A stretch of DNA of 64,000 nt from Paraburkholderia azotifigens (GTDB taxonomy: Bacteria; Pseudomonadota; Gammaproteobacteria; Burkholderiales; Burkholderiaceae). Location: assembly GCF_007995085.1 (NCBI RefSeq), contig NZ_VOQS01000003.1, positions 248,001 to 312,000 on the forward strand. The letters run 5' to 3'. The notes beneath the pieces were generated by a model. The model was given only the letters and a program-made list of their open reading frames with translations. It had not been told where the DNA came from and did no database searches. Numbering within the stretch: position 1 is the stretch's first letter; each line of letters begins with the position of its first letter. The position numbers and the translations under genes were made by a program. Positions 43,350 through 53,083 of the stretch are shown here, piece after piece.

Positions 43350-45068
43350 ATGGCAGCCAAAGAGTATGACTACATCATCATCGGTGCGGGATCGGCGGGT
43401 AATGTGCTCGCCACGCGCCTGACGGAAGACCGCGACGTCACCGTGCTGCTGCTCGAAGCGGGCGGTCCTGACTATCGCTTCGACTTTCGCACGCAGATGC
43501 CCGCCGCGCTCGCGTATCCGTTGCAGGGCCGCCGCTATAACTGGGCCTATGAAACGGACCCCGAGCCGTTCATGAACAACCGGCGCATGGAATGCGGACG
43601 CGGCAAGGGTCTGGGCGGTTCGTCGCTGATCAACGGCATGTGCTATATCCGCGGCAATGCGCTCGACTACGACGGCTGGGCCGAACGAAAAGGCCTTGAA
43701 AACTGGGCCTATCTGGATTGTCTGCCGTATTTCCGCAAGGCCGAAACGCGCGACGCGGGCCCGAACGACTATCACGGCGGCGACGGTCCCGTGCACGTGA
43801 CGACCAGCAAGCCAGGGGTGAATCCCCTCTTCGGAGCGATGATCGAAGCAGGCGTGCAGGCAGGCTATCCGCGTACCGACGACCTGAACGGCTACCAGCA
43901 GGAAGGCTTCGGTCCGATGGACCGCACGGTGACGGCCAACGGCCGCCGCGCAAGCACCGCGCGCGGCTATCTGGATCAGGCAAAGCCGCGTCCCAATCTC
44001 ACGATCGTCACGCACGCGACCACCGACCGCATTCTTTTCAGCGGCAGGCGCGCGCAAGGCGTCGTGTATCTGGACGGACAGGCGCAGATTACGGTGCACG
44101 CGCGACGCGAAGTGCTGCTGTGCAGCGGCGCGATCGCTTCGCCGCAAATCCTGCAACGCTCGGGCGTCGGTCCCGGCGCATGGCTGCGCGAGTTCGACAT
44201 TCCCGTCGTGCTCGACCTGCCCGGCGTCGGCCAGAATCTGCAGGATCACCTCGAGATGTACATGCAGTACGAGTGCAAGGAGCCCGTGTCGCTCTACCCT
44301 GCGCTGCTGCTGCGCAATCAGCCCGCCATCGGCATCGAATGGATGTTGAAGGGCACGGGTATTGGCGCGAGCAATCACTTCGAAGCGGGCGGCTTTATCC
44401 GCACGCGCGACGACGATCCGTGGCCGAACATCCAGTATCACTTCCTGCCCGTCGCGATCAACTATAACGGCACGAACGCGATCAAGATGCACGGCTTCCA
44501 GGCGCACGTCGGCTCGATGCGCTCGCCGAGCCGAGGACGCGTGAAGCTGCGCTCGCGCGATCCGCGCGAGCATCCGTCGATTCTCTTCAACTACATGGCG
44601 GAAGCGCTCGACTGGCGCGAGTTTCGCGACGCGATCCGCATTACGCGCGAGATCATCGCCCAACCTGCGCTCGACCGTTTCCGCGGACGCGAGTTGAGTC
44701 CCGGCGCCGAATTGCAGACCGACGCGCAGATCGACGCATTCGTGCGCGCCCGCGCGGAAACGGCGTATCACCCTTCGTGCTCGTGTGCGATGGGTTACGA
44801 CGAGATGGCCGTCGTCGATGGCGAAGGACGCGTGCATGGTCTCGAAGGATTGCGCGTGGTCGATGCATCGATCATGCCGCGCATCACCACGGGCAACCTG
44901 AATGCGCCGACCATCATGCTCGCTGAGAAGATCGCCGATCGCATTCGCGGACGCACGCCGCTCGCGCGTTCCACGGCGCCCTACTATGTGGCGAACGGCG
45001 CACCGGCACGCGGCGCCAGGCACGTTGCGCGCGCACCTTCACAGAGCATGGCCGCGCATACGCATTGA
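43350..45068 (+). CDS. betA: choline dehydrogenase
   Basis: The 572-residue GMC flavoprotein oxidises choline to betaine aldehyde. The FAD motif is [16 protein letters not shown]; the GMC signatures [20 protein letters not shown] and [16 protein letters not shown] are present, and the C-terminal His region reads [18 protein letters not shown] precedes the ATG. The last about 35 residues are Ala/Arg-rich and may be a variable tail. It is usually associated with the inner membrane and respiratory chain. Confidence 0.96.
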   Translation: MAAKEYDYIIIGAGSAGNVLATRLTEDRDVTVLLLEAGGPDYRFDFRTQMPAALAYPLQGRRYNWAYETDPEPFMNNRRMECGRGKGLGGSSLINGMCYIRGNALDYDGWAERKGLENWAYLDCLPYFRKAETRDAGPNDYHGGDGPVHVTTSKPGVNPLFGAMIEAGVQAGYPRTDDLNGYQQEGFGPMDRTVTANGRRASTARGYLDQAKPRPNLTIVTHATTDRILFSGRRAQGVVYLDGQAQITVHARREVLLCSGAIASPQILQRSGVGPGAWLREFDIPVVLDLPGVGQNLQDHLEMYMQYECKEPVSLYPALLLRNQPAIGIEWMLKGTGIGASNHFEAGGFIRTRDDDPWPNIQYHFLPVAINYNGTNAIKMHGFQAHVGSMRSPSRGRVKLRSRDPREHPSILFNYMAEALDWREFRDAIRITREIIAQPALDRFRGRELSPGAELQTDAQIDAFVRARAETAYHPSCSCAMGYDEMAVVDGEGRVHGLEGLRVVDASIMPRITTGNLNAPTIMLAEKIADRIRGRTPLARSTAPYYVANGAPARGARHVARAPSQSMAAHTH

Positions 45069-45226
45069 GCGGCCGAGTGCGTCATCGCGACAGACACGGC
45101 CGATGACGCACACATACCATTCCAATGCCGAATCTGTTCTATATGACGGTTTAATGGCGGCATCTACTGGAACGAACCGGCTTCGCTAAAGGAGCCGGCT
45201 TCTTCCACCCTCCAACCGGAGATGCC

Positions 45227-46651
45227 ATGCCGACCGCCGCTTCCGCCAAACGAGCCAGCGCTGCCGCGCGGCTCGAACGCCTGCCGTTTTCGGGCTATCA
45301 CCGCACCATCTTCATCATCATCGCGATTGCGTTTTTCTTCGACTCGGTCGATCTCGGCACGATGACCTTCGTGCTCGGCTCGATCAAGACGGAGTTCGGT
45401 CTGTCGAGCGCGACGGCTGGGCTCGTGGCGAGCGCGAGCTTCTTCGGCATGGTGCTCGGCGCCGCCGTTGCGGGCCTGTTCGCGGACCGCTTCGGGCGGC
45501 GTCCCGTGTTTCAATGGAGCATGGTGCTGTGGGGCGTCGCGTCGTATCTGTGCTCGACGGCGCAAAGCGTCGACTCGCTGATCGTCTATCGCGTGCTGCT
45601 CGGCATCGGCATGGGCATGGAGTTCCCCATCGCACAAACGCTGCTATCGGAATTCGTGCCGACGGCTTCGCGCGGCCGTCTCGTCGCGCTGATGGACGGC
45701 TTCTGGCCGCTGGGCTTCATCACGGCGGGCTGCGTGTCGTTCTTCGTGCTGCCCCACTTCGGCTGGCGCACCGTGTTCGCGCTGCTCGCGATTCCCGCCG
45801 TGTTCGTGCTGATCGTGCGGCGCATCGTGCCTGAATCGCCGCGCTGGCTCGAACATCGCGGACGTCTCGCGCACGCCGATGCCGTGCTCGATTCGATTGA
45901 AGCGAAGGTCATGAAGTCGAAGGGACTGTCGTCGCTGCCCGCACCGTCGCTGCTCGCTGATTCTGGCGCGCCGTCGAAGCATGGTGCGTTCCGCGAAATC
46001 TGGAGCGCCGCGTATCGTCAGCGCACGATCATGGTGTGGGCGCTGTGGTTCTTCGCGCTGCTCGGCTTCTACGGGCTCACGTCGTGGCTCGGCGCATTGA
46101 TGCAGCAGGCGGGCTTTGCCGTGACGAAATCGGTGCTATACACGGTGCTCATTTCGCTGGGCGGCGTGCCGGGCTTTCTGTGCGCAGCGTGGCTCGTCGA
46201 GCGCTGGGGACGCAAGCCCACATGCATCGCTTCGCTGGTAGGCGGCGGCGTGATGGCTTACGCGTATGGCCAGACCGCGCTGCACGCCGACAGCGTGACG
46301 CTGCTGATCTGCACGGGCCTCGCGATGCAGTTCTTCCTGTTCGGCATGTGGGCCGTGCTCTACACGTACACGCCTGAGCTCTACGGCACGGGCGCACGCG
46401 CGACGGGCTCGGGCTTCGCATCGGCGATCGGCCGTATCGGGTCGCTGATCGGCCCGTATGCGGTCGGCGTGGTGCTGCCCATCTTCGGACAAGGCGGCGT
46501 GTTCACGCTCGGCGCGCTGTCGTTCGGTGTCGCGGCGCTAGCCGTTTGGGCGCTCGGAATCGAGACGAAAGGCCTGTCGCTCGAAACACTCGTCTCCCAT
46601 GTCGACGACGAAGCGTCCCCCTGGCGCGTCACCGCCGACGACGCGCGCTGA
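45227..46651 (+). CDS. MFS transporter
   Basis: The 474-residue protein has 12 hydrophobic helices and the MFS motifs DRFGRRPVFQWS (loop 2-3), PESPRWL (after helix 6) and ERWGRKPT (loop 8-9). It resembles sugar- and organic-acid-type porters. GGAG stands 6 nt before the ATG. It follows betA by 158 nt on the same strand, so uptake of choline, betaine or a related compound is possible, but the usual BetT/BCCT family is different, so the substrate is unproven. Confidence 0.85.
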   Translation: MPTAASAKRASAAARLERLPFSGYHRTIFIIIAIAFFFDSVDLGTMTFVLGSIKTEFGLSSATAGLVASASFFGMVLGAAVAGLFADRFGRRPVFQWSMVLWGVASYLCSTAQSVDSLIVYRVLLGIGMGMEFPIAQTLLSEFVPTASRGRLVALMDGFWPLGFITAGCVSFFVLPHFGWRTVFALLAIPAVFVLIVRRIVPESPRWLEHRGRLAHADAVLDSIEAKVMKSKGLSSLPAPSLLADSGAPSKHGAFREIWSAAYRQRTIMVWALWFFALLGFYGLTSWLGALMQQAGFAVTKSVLYTVLISLGGVPGFLCAAWLVERWGRKPTCIASLVGGGVMAYAYGQTALHADSVTLLICTGLAMQFFLFGMWAVLYTYTPELYGTGARATGSGFASAIGRIGSLIGPYAVGVVLPIFGQGGVFTLGALSFGVAALAVWALGIETKGLSLETLVSHVDDEASPWRVTADDAR

Positions 46652-46939
46652 TACACATGATACGCATCGACGAACCCGGGCGTAACGCGCCACGCCCTTT
46701 CCAGTTGCTGTAACGGGCTTTCCCTCGCGTAAGCCTGTTACCGCGTCAGCATCGCGCCGTCATGGCGTCGATGCGCGCATTTGGCGAGCGCGCCGCGAGT
46801 CCATCGCGCAAGCCAGCGCCTTTCGCCACTGTCAGACGTGTAACGACGTAACGTGGTGAAAGAAGTCCGTCGTCAAACCGTCGCGCCATCCCATTAGCAT
46901 GTCAGCACTGATCGCTCACTTGTCCACGGAGGTGTCCGA

Positions 46940-47143
46940 ATGTTGAGCCCTCACGAACTCGCGACGCTCATGCTGCTGAATGGCAGCGAACGCCGTATAG
47001 AATCGCTCGACCCCGATGTGCTGGCTTTACGTCACTACGAACTCGTCGAAGTGCACGAGCTTCGCGGCGGCGTGGCCGCGTTGCAGATCAGCGCGCGTGG
47101 ACGCGATCTGCTTAAAAGACTTGGGATGGATGCGGCGCGCTGA
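46940..47143 (+). CDS. 67-residue protein of unknown function
   Basis: The protein reads MLSPHELATLMLLNGSERRI, then ALRHYELVEVHELRGGVAAL and ends ISARGRDLLKRLGMD, the look of a small winged-helix domain (LTxxGRDLL). GGAGGTG stands 8 nt before the ATG. A DNA-binding role is possible. The preceding 290 bp hold no gene. Confidence 0.65.
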   Translation: MLSPHELATLMLLNGSERRIESLDPDVLALRHYELVEVHELRGGVAALQISARGRDLLKRLGMDAAR

Positions 47144-47179
47144 ATGGCGTCGCCGTCGCATGGCACGCAGGCAGGCAGC

Positions 47180-48445
47180 TTAGCGTCGACGCGGGCGAGC
47201 TACGGTGTTCGCGCCCTGCTGCCGCTCGCTTGCGACATTGAACATGCTCATCCGCACGGTGATGTGCATCGTATTCGCGGTGAACGAAGCCAACGGTTGC
47301 CGCACGGGTTTTGCTTCAGACGCGCGATGCGGGCCGCTGTCCTGGACGCCGGTGCGCTTCGCGTCGATCGGAATATCCGCCGTCGCGGGATGCTCGACGA
47401 CCGCTTCTCCGACGGGCGCGGCGTTATCCGCCATCACGGGTACGTTCATTTCCGCCCGGCTTTCTGCAAACTCACGTGCCGGTTCATGCGACGGCGCATG
47501 CGGCAACTCATGTGACAGCTGATGAGCCAGTTCAGGCACATCGGCCCTGGCCATGTCGTCCGCGAACATCGGCTCGCCGGTGCGCGCAGCGGTGGCAGTC
47601 ATCACAGGCTCACGCCGGGCCTGCTCGACGGCATCGGTATCGGCGGCTGAAGAACCCGCGTACACGTCGACCCATTTCGGCAGATCGGCGAGATCGACGA
47701 TCGTGAGCCTTCCGCCATAGACCGCACCCGTGTCGATGTTGATCACGTTGTCTTTCGCGGTGACGCCCGCCACGGGCGTATGGCCGACGATCACGGCCGT
47801 CACGTTCCCGATCCGTCCCGGCGCATGCGACTGCGCGCGCACGCTGTGCTTCGCCTTGTCGAGCAGGCTGCGCAAGGTGTTACGCGACGGCGCGGGAGGC
47901 GGCTGATAGGTCTTCCAGCGGGTGCGTGCCCAGATCGCCTTGCGACGTGTCTTGCCGTCGGCCTTTTCTTTTTCGATCTCATCGACCAGCCGGTTCCAGT
48001 CCGAAACGGGCGAATCGGCATGCACGATACCGACCAGCCCGTGTTCCGTTTCGATCTCGATCAGATACGGCAGCGACGCCATGTACGCGGCGATCGCGTT
48101 CACCCATTCGCTGTCTTCCGCCCGGTCGAGCAGCCAGTTGCCGCCGTTGCTCAGCAGCGAAAACGCCTGCTCTTCGCCGGCATGCCAGCGCACGATGACG
48201 TCCTCGTGATTGCCCTTCACCGACCTGATGCCATACCGTTCGACGACGTCGAGCAGGTGCTCCGATTGCGGCCCGCGATCGACGAGATCGCCGACCGCGA
48301 ACAGCCGGTCGCGTTGCGGATCGAAGTTGCGCGCTTCCAGCTCCGCGCGCAGTTGCGCGAAGCAGCCGTGTATATCCCCGACGACGAAGTCGCGTCCCGA
48401 GTCGTTACGCGGATAGCGGTGAACGGCGCGATAGGGCTCTCTCAT
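47180..48445 (-). CDS. PrpA/PrpB-type metallophosphatase with long C-terminal tail
   Basis: The first 260 residues form a calcineurin-like phosphoesterase with all metal motifs: VVGDIHGCFAQL, VGDLVDRGPQSE, VKGNHEDVIVRW, HADS and VGHTPVAGV. Such enzymes dephosphorylate Ser/Thr/Tyr proteins or cleave diadenosine tetraphosphate. The last 130-150 residues are a low-complexity tail rich in Ala, Glu and His (HELPHAPSHEPAREF), absent from E. coli PrpA (about 218 residues). The ATG at 48445 is preferred to a GTG four codons earlier. Confidence 0.85.
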   Translation of the reverse strand: MREPYRAVHRYPRNDSGRDFVVGDIHGCFAQLRAELEARNFDPQRDRLFAVGDLVDRGPQSEHLLDVVERYGIRSVKGNHEDVIVRWHAGEEQAFSLLSNGGNWLLDRAEDSEWVNAIAAYMASLPYLIEIETEHGLVGIVHADSPVSDWNRLVDEIEKEKADGKTRRKAIWARTRWKTYQPPPAPSRNTLRSLLDKAKHSVRAQSHAPGRIGNVTAVIVGHTPVAGVTAKDNVINIDTGAVYGGRLTIVDLADLPKWVDVYAGSSAADTDAVEQARREPVMTATAARTGEPMFADDMARADVPELAHQLSHELPHAPSHEPAREFAESRAEMNVPVMADNAAPVGEAVVEHPATADIPIDAKRTGVQDSGPHRASEAKPVRQPLASFTANTMHITVRMSMFNVASERQQGANTVARPRRR

Positions 48446-48716
48446 GGTTTGGAACACACGAATAACAGCATTGGACGGAAGAAAAAAATCCGCGAAAAAA
48501 AATCAAATAAAACAGATAAAAAATCGGGGCAGGTACGGCCGCACTGGCCCGCTGCACTGTTGATGGCCTAGCATAGCGCGCAGAAAGTGGAAAAGGTGCT
48601 ACACAAAAAAGGTTTGTGTAACCGTTCGTGAGCACGTTCGTTCGGTGCGCCGGGTCGTCGCCGGGTCGTCGCTGGGTCGTGCATGTCGGCGCGCAAACAG
48701 GCGCATTGGCAGCCGC

Positions 48717-50051
48717 TTACGCGGAGTCCATCCGCATCGCACCGGGCGTCGCCACGGCCCGTCTGGCATTCGAGGCGAGCATGCGCGCGAGCAACACCTT
48801 CGAAATATGCAATTCCGTCGCCGCTGCATCGAGCCGTCCCTGATTTCGCGCGACGGCCAGTTCGACGGCATCCCATTCGGGAATCTCATCGGTTTCGTCC
48901 GATGCCCGCATCAACGGCGTGCTGGCGACATGCTCGAAGCCCAGATCCTCCGCGGTGATCAGCGGACCATTGCTGGCCACGAGGGCATGCCGGATACGGT
49001 TGATCATTTCTCGCACGTTGCCGGGCCATGTGTGCGTATCGAACGCTTCCCATGCGCACACGGAGAACCCCTGCACACCGTGCCGCGAATCGGAACGGAA
49101 GCTCTTCAGCAGATGCGCCGCGAGCAGACGGATGTCCGGGCCGCGTTCGCGCAAAGGTGGAATGGCAATTGTCGCGGGGGAGAGCAACGCAAAAAGACGC
49201 GCGTGCAGACGGGTCTCGTCTGCAGCGCGCTGCAAGTCGATATGTGTCGAGCAGATGATGCGCACGTTGCGCGCTCCGTCACCGATCAGATCCGCGAGCC
49301 TTTCTTGTGCCGCAAGCGGCAGTTCGCAGATGCCGTCGATATACAGTGAGCCGCCCTCCGCCATGCTCAGGCGGGATCGCTGATTGCCCGTTTCGACTTC
49401 AGTCTCCTCTACGCCAAATATTTCCGCCTCCACGCGCTCGGGCGCGTACGCTGCGCAATCGATCGAGACGAACGGCCCTTCGCGGCGCGCCGAACCAAGA
49501 TGTATCGACGAAGCCGCCAGCGTCTTGCCACTCCCCGATTCGCCGACGATCGTCAGCGGACGTTCGTGTTCCGATGCAGTCCGTATTGCCGCGCGCACCT
49601 CGCTCATCGAAGCGCATGCACCGATCATCGCCAGCACTCCCGTATTGGCGCCCTTGTGCTCGATCGCATCGACAGCAGTCATCTCATACGCGCGATCGAG
49701 TTCCTGCGCGATCGTTTCGGCTGCTGCGGGCAGGCGGATATAGCTCACACAGCGCGTACGCACGATCCGCCCGATCTCGGGATCGTTCAGATGCGCGTTG
49801 GTGACGACGGCGACCCAGCTGATCGCCGCACTCGAACGCGTGAGTTCGTCGACTTCGTTCAGATCGTCGGGAATGTTCAATGAGGGAAATTCGATCAGAC
49901 CCGCGGCACGATCGTTCGCAAGCAAGGCAGCGCCCTGCCGGTCTCGAATGTCTATGCAGCGGATACGCCATTGCAGCGACGGAAGATTCCCATCGAGACA
50001 TGCGCGCTCGGGATTGCAGACGTGATAGAGCCGTTTCAGGTTTAGATTCAT
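48717..50051 (-). CDS. sigma-54-type regulator with degenerate AAA+ site
   Basis: The 444-residue protein has a VpsR-like N-terminal domain (residues 1-125), an AAA+ domain with Walker A GESGSGKT (170-177) and a Fis-like C-terminal helix-turn-helix (RLDAAATELHISKVLLARML). The sigma-54 contact loop GAFTGA is missing; the corresponding stretch reads FGVEETEVETGNQ. Walker B has GGSLYIDGI where GGTLFLDEI is usual, so the catalytic Glu is Gly. It is therefore probably a sigma-54-independent DNA-binding regulator. The ATG at 50051 starts the recognisable domain; upstream codons are open but AT-rich. Confidence 0.8.
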   Translation of the reverse strand: MNLNLKRLYHVCNPERACLDGNLPSLQWRIRCIDIRDRQGAALLANDRAAGLIEFPSLNIPDDLNEVDELTRSSAAISWVAVVTNAHLNDPEIGRIVRTRCVSYIRLPAAAETIAQELDRAYEMTAVDAIEHKGANTGVLAMIGACASMSEVRAAIRTASEHERPLTIVGESGSGKTLAASSIHLGSARREGPFVSIDCAAYAPERVEAEIFGVEETEVETGNQRSRLSMAEGGSLYIDGICELPLAAQERLADLIGDGARNVRIICSTHIDLQRAADETRLHARLFALLSPATIAIPPLRERGPDIRLLAAHLLKSFRSDSRHGVQGFSVCAWEAFDTHTWPGNVREMINRIRHALVASNGPLITAEDLGFEHVASTPLMRASDETDEIPEWDAVELAVARNQGRLDAAATELHISKVLLARMLASNARRAVATPGAMRMDSA

Positions 50052-50758
50052 GACGTGATCGGTTAGCCCGCCTCGATTGATCGAACAGGTACCGACTCTG
50101 ACGCCCCCGTTAAACGTCAGCGGTCGGTGACTAAAAAGTAGCGGAATAGCAGATGCATCAATACGGCGGGTTGTTACCGTTTGAAAACATCTACACGTAA
50201 CCACCGTTTGCCCGATTCTTGAATGGAGAGACGGCAGCGAGCACGCGAGCCGCCACTGTAAAGCGACAGAAGGGAGACGGCCGGAATGCCGCATAACGCG
50301 TCATGGTTACGCGGGTAACGATCCTTTACATTCGTAGAAAAGCACTGTGGCGAACTGGACACAGCGGTAATTTGAGACGCCGCGAGCGCAGTACTTGTTT
50401 CCCATTCGATGGATATATAACGAGGAAATTACGGCTGGATTCCAAAGCCGGAAAAGATGGATCCGGTAATCATGAATCGGTTCAAGCCGCTGGCGAAGTG
50501 CTTACCGGTGTCGGCGGAATGTGGGGGCGGGCATGATAGCGCGTAATGCTTAAGGGATGCTGATGCGAAAAACGCAAATTCGCACACAACGACGCAGCGA
50601 GTCAGCCTTACTGCATAGACGTAATTGTTTAGCTATCGTGTGACGAATGTTTCTTTATGAGTCGCGCGACTTAAGCAAGACTTCAGTGTTGTTGCGTGAC
50701 AATGATGTTCTCTCAGGTTCCGGCAGCATGGCCCTCGGAATAAGCCGGAATCTTTTGT
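50052..50758. other. gene-free region, possible small-RNA locus
   Basis: About 700 bp of AT-richer DNA without a supported gene. It holds the promoter of the minus-strand regulator. The right part leads on plus into a strong terminator that no gene explains. Confidence 0.4.
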
Positions 50759-50785
50759 GGCCGACCTCGGGTCGGCCATTTTTTT
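50759..50785 (+). terminator. strong intrinsic terminator without an upstream gene
   Basis: GGCCGACC pairs perfectly with GGTCGGCC across a 3-nt loop, then A and seven T follow. The T run exists only for plus-strand transcription, and the neighbouring genes are both on minus. It could end an unannotated small RNA. Confidence 0.8.
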
Positions 50786-50819
50786 GGCCGGTCATGTTTT
50801 GCGTCGCGGCAATCCCGTC

Positions 50820-51299
50820 TCAAAGGGCGTCGAAACTCCAGCTGCCTTCCACGTCGATCACCGTCTTCACCGAATTGGCGAGAAAACAGGCGTCATGCGC
50901 GAGATGATGCAGATGCGCGAGCGCTTCGTCGCTGGGCGCTTTCACGCCTGCAAATGCAACGGCAGGCTTTAGCACGACGCGCGCAACCACTTCCTTGCCC
51001 GCGTCGTTCTTTGCCATCGTGCCTTCGGCTTCATCGCGATACGCCGTGACGACATAGCCCTGCTCCGCCGCGATCGACAGAAACCACAGCATATGGCAAC
51101 TCGACAGCGCGGCGACGTAGGCCTCTTCGGGATCGACGCCTGCGGGATCGGAGAACGGCACGCGCACGACGTGTGGCGAACTCGATGCGGGTATTACCGC
51201 GCCGCCGTCGAACGTCCACTGATGCGCGCGGCTATAGCGGTTGTCCGTGAACTTGCTACCGTTGCTGCTCCATTCGATCAGCGCCGTATGTTTGGCCAT
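50820..51299 (-). CDS. OsmC family peroxiredoxin-like protein
   Basis: The 159-residue protein has both OsmC cysteines: ALSSCHMLWFLSIAAEQGYV and AHDACFLANSVKTVID, with the Arg/Glu-bearing strands between. OsmC dimers reduce organic hydroperoxides in the cytoplasm. It is 27 nt downstream of the 2-hydroxyacid dehydrogenase gene on the same strand and probably co-transcribed. Confidence 0.93.
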   Translation of the reverse strand: MAKHTALIEWSSNGSKFTDNRYSRAHQWTFDGGAVIPASSSPHVVRVPFSDPAGVDPEEAYVAALSSCHMLWFLSIAAEQGYVVTAYRDEAEGTMAKNDAGKEVVARVVLKPAVAFAGVKAPSDEALAHLHHLAHDACFLANSVKTVIDVEGSWSFDAL

Positions 51300-51326
51300 G
51301 ACGTCAAAGATCCTCTATGTGGATGA

Positions 51327-52259
51327 TCAGATGGGTGTCAACACGTCTTCGCCCGCGAAGTGACGCGTGGCGTTCGTGATGAAGTTATCGACGGATGCCG
51401 TGATGGCTTCCGGCGACGTGCCTGCCACATGCGGCGTAAGCACGACGTTGGTCAGATGGAGCAGCGCCTGCGGCGGGTGCGGCTCGCCTTCGCACACATC
51501 GAGTCCCGCGCCCGCGATCGCACCGCTGCTCAACGCATGCGCGAGCGCAGGCGTATCGACGACGCTGCCGCGCGACACATTCACCAGAAAGCCTTTCGGC
51601 CCCAGCGCTTCCAGCACGTCCCGATCGACGAGATGATGCGTCGATGACCCGCCCGGCGTTGCAACGACGAGATAGTCGCTCCAGCGCGCGAGTTCGCGCA
51701 GGTCGCCGAAGTAGCGCCACGCGACGCCGTCGCGCGGTTGGCGGTTGTGATACGCGACGTCGATATCGAAGCCCGCTGCGCGCCGCGCGACCTTCTGCCC
51801 GATATTGCCGAGGCCGATGATGCCAAGCCGTTTGCCCGACACGGAAGGACGCATCGGCAGCGCGTCGCGCCAGACACCTTCGCGTGTTGCGCGATCGCGT
51901 TGCGGCACGTCGCGCACCACCGCAAGCAGCAAGGCCATCGCATGATCGGCGACGCAGTCGTCATTCGTGCCTGCGCCGTTCGCGAGCACGATGCCGCGCG
52001 CACGCGCATGGTCCGTCGCGATGTTTTCGTAGCCCGCGCCGAGCGCGCTGACGAATTCGAGTGCAGGCATGGCGACGATTTCCCCCGACGTCAAACCCGT
52101 CGTGCCATTGGTCAAAACAGCACGGATCCTGGCGCCGTGCGCTGCGACGGCTTCTGCGCGCGCTTCGCGGGTCGGGGCGTAGTGGAGATCGAACGATGCT
52201 GCGATGCGGGTGCGACTGTCGTCGCCGAGGGGAATCAGTACGAGGAGGGAAGGTTTCAT
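51327..52259 (-). CDS. D-isomer-specific 2-hydroxyacid dehydrogenase
   Basis: The 310-residue NAD(P)-dependent enzyme has the Rossmann motif GIIGLGNIGQKVARRA and the catalytic set Arg (NVSRGSVVDT), Glu (GLDVCEGEPHPP) and His (LTPHVAGTSPE). It resembles glyoxylate/hydroxypyruvate reductases, but the substrate cannot be named. The ATG at 52259 starts the domain; upstream codons come from the tandem-repeat DNA. It appears to lead a two-gene operon with osmC. Confidence 0.9.
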   Translation of the reverse strand: MKPSLLVLIPLGDDSRTRIAASFDLHYAPTREARAEAVAAHGARIRAVLTNGTTGLTSGEIVAMPALEFVSALGAGYENIATDHARARGIVLANGAGTNDDCVADHAMALLLAVVRDVPQRDRATREGVWRDALPMRPSVSGKRLGIIGLGNIGQKVARRAAGFDIDVAYHNRQPRDGVAWRYFGDLRELARWSDYLVVATPGGSSTHHLVDRDVLEALGPKGFLVNVSRGSVVDTPALAHALSSGAIAGAGLDVCEGEPHPPQALLHLTNVVLTPHVAGTSPEAITASVDNFITNATRHFAGEDVLTPI

Positions 52260-52337
52260 GACGTCGATGCCATGTGGTGGGAGGGCAACGCGGAGTGTAG
52301 CAATAAGGTTCGCTGCGCGATGCGTTTTGGTCTGCTG

Positions 52338-52391
52338 GGTGGTATACGCGGTTTGGGTGGCATAAGCGGTTTGGCTGGCATCCGCGGTTTC
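52338..52391. repeat. 18-bp tandem repeats, three units
   Basis: GGTGGTATACGCGGTTTG, GGTGGCATAAGCGGTTTG and GCTGGCATCCGCGGTTTC follow without spacer. They border the 580-bp palindromic unit. Inverted relatives (CAAACCGCGGATGCCAGC) stand beside the second unit at 59153-59206. Confidence 0.8.
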
Positions 52392-52410
52392 GTAGCGGTG
52401 CTTCAAGCGT

Positions 52411-52990
52411 CGCCCCTGTGCGGGGCGGCACCTACTTTTCTTTGCAGCGGCAAAGAAAAGTAGGCAAAAGAAAGCCGCTCACACCGCCAATCCTTGTGTT
52501 TGCCTGCGGGCCCCCTACAGGTCCCGCACTCCAGACGGCAACTCACTTTTCCACGCGTGTTGCCAGCGCCTTTAACAGGCGCATCACCCGCTCCAGTCAC
52601 CCGTAGCACAGCCAGCGGCGGCAATCCGTCACCGCCGCCCAGGTGGCAAACGGTGTGTAGCTTGTCGCACCGCATGTGTTGGCGCTCCTACGACACCGAT
52701 CCCGCTTTTCAGTCCGGAGTGGTGCACTTCCATCGCGACGGCCTACACACCGTTTGCCACCTGGGCGGCCGGGGACTTTCTGGTAACGCGTTCCGTGACG
52801 CGGGCATGCGAAGCGGGTGAGGCGTGAGTTAGCACGCTGGCAACGGGCATAAGTCAGTGCGTTGCCGTCTGGAGTGCGGGACCCGTGGGGGGCCCGCAGG
52901 CAACTACCAGAACTGGCGGGGTTAGCCCGCTTTCTTTGCTTACTTTCTTTGCGGCGGCAAAGAAAGTAAGTGCCGCCCCGCACAGGGGCA
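52411..52990. repeat. 580-bp palindromic intergenic unit, copy 1
   Basis: The outer arms read CGCCCCTGTGCGGGGCGGCA on the left and its reverse complement TGCCGCCCCGCACAGGGGC on the right. Next inward are local hairpins in CTTTGCNGCGGCAAAG. The centre has a perfect 26-bp inverted pair at 52635-52660 and 52743-52768. A second unit of exactly the same length is at 58555-59134. Short frames inside are by-products; no gene is supported. Similar sequences are, from memory, common in Burkholderia-type genomes. Confidence 0.85.
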
Positions 52991-53083
52991 ACGCTAATAA
53001 ACCAGAAGCAAACCGCGGATGCCAGCGCAAGCCAAAACCAAAACCCAAAACCAAATAATGGCGACTAGCGTCGCAGACAAAAA

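Noticed and set aside
41854..45023. Long minus-strand frames (over 470 and 560 codons) opposite betB and betA
   Set aside because: They are mirror frames of GC-rich codon use; their translations are Arg/His/Ala-rich and match no family, while the plus strand encodes clear enzymes.
45170..45215. CCGGCT/AGCCGG pair upstream of the MFS gene as a terminator
   Set aside because: A 6-bp stem with a 12-nt loop and no T run is too weak to call.
52338..52391. 18-bp repeats as a CRISPR array
   Set aside because: The units are directly adjacent with no spacers and no cas genes are in the window.
52411..52990. Several 80-130-codon frames inside the palindromic units
   Set aside because: They recur in both units and both strands because of the inverted repeats, have no binding sites, and would contain the palindrome sequence itself.
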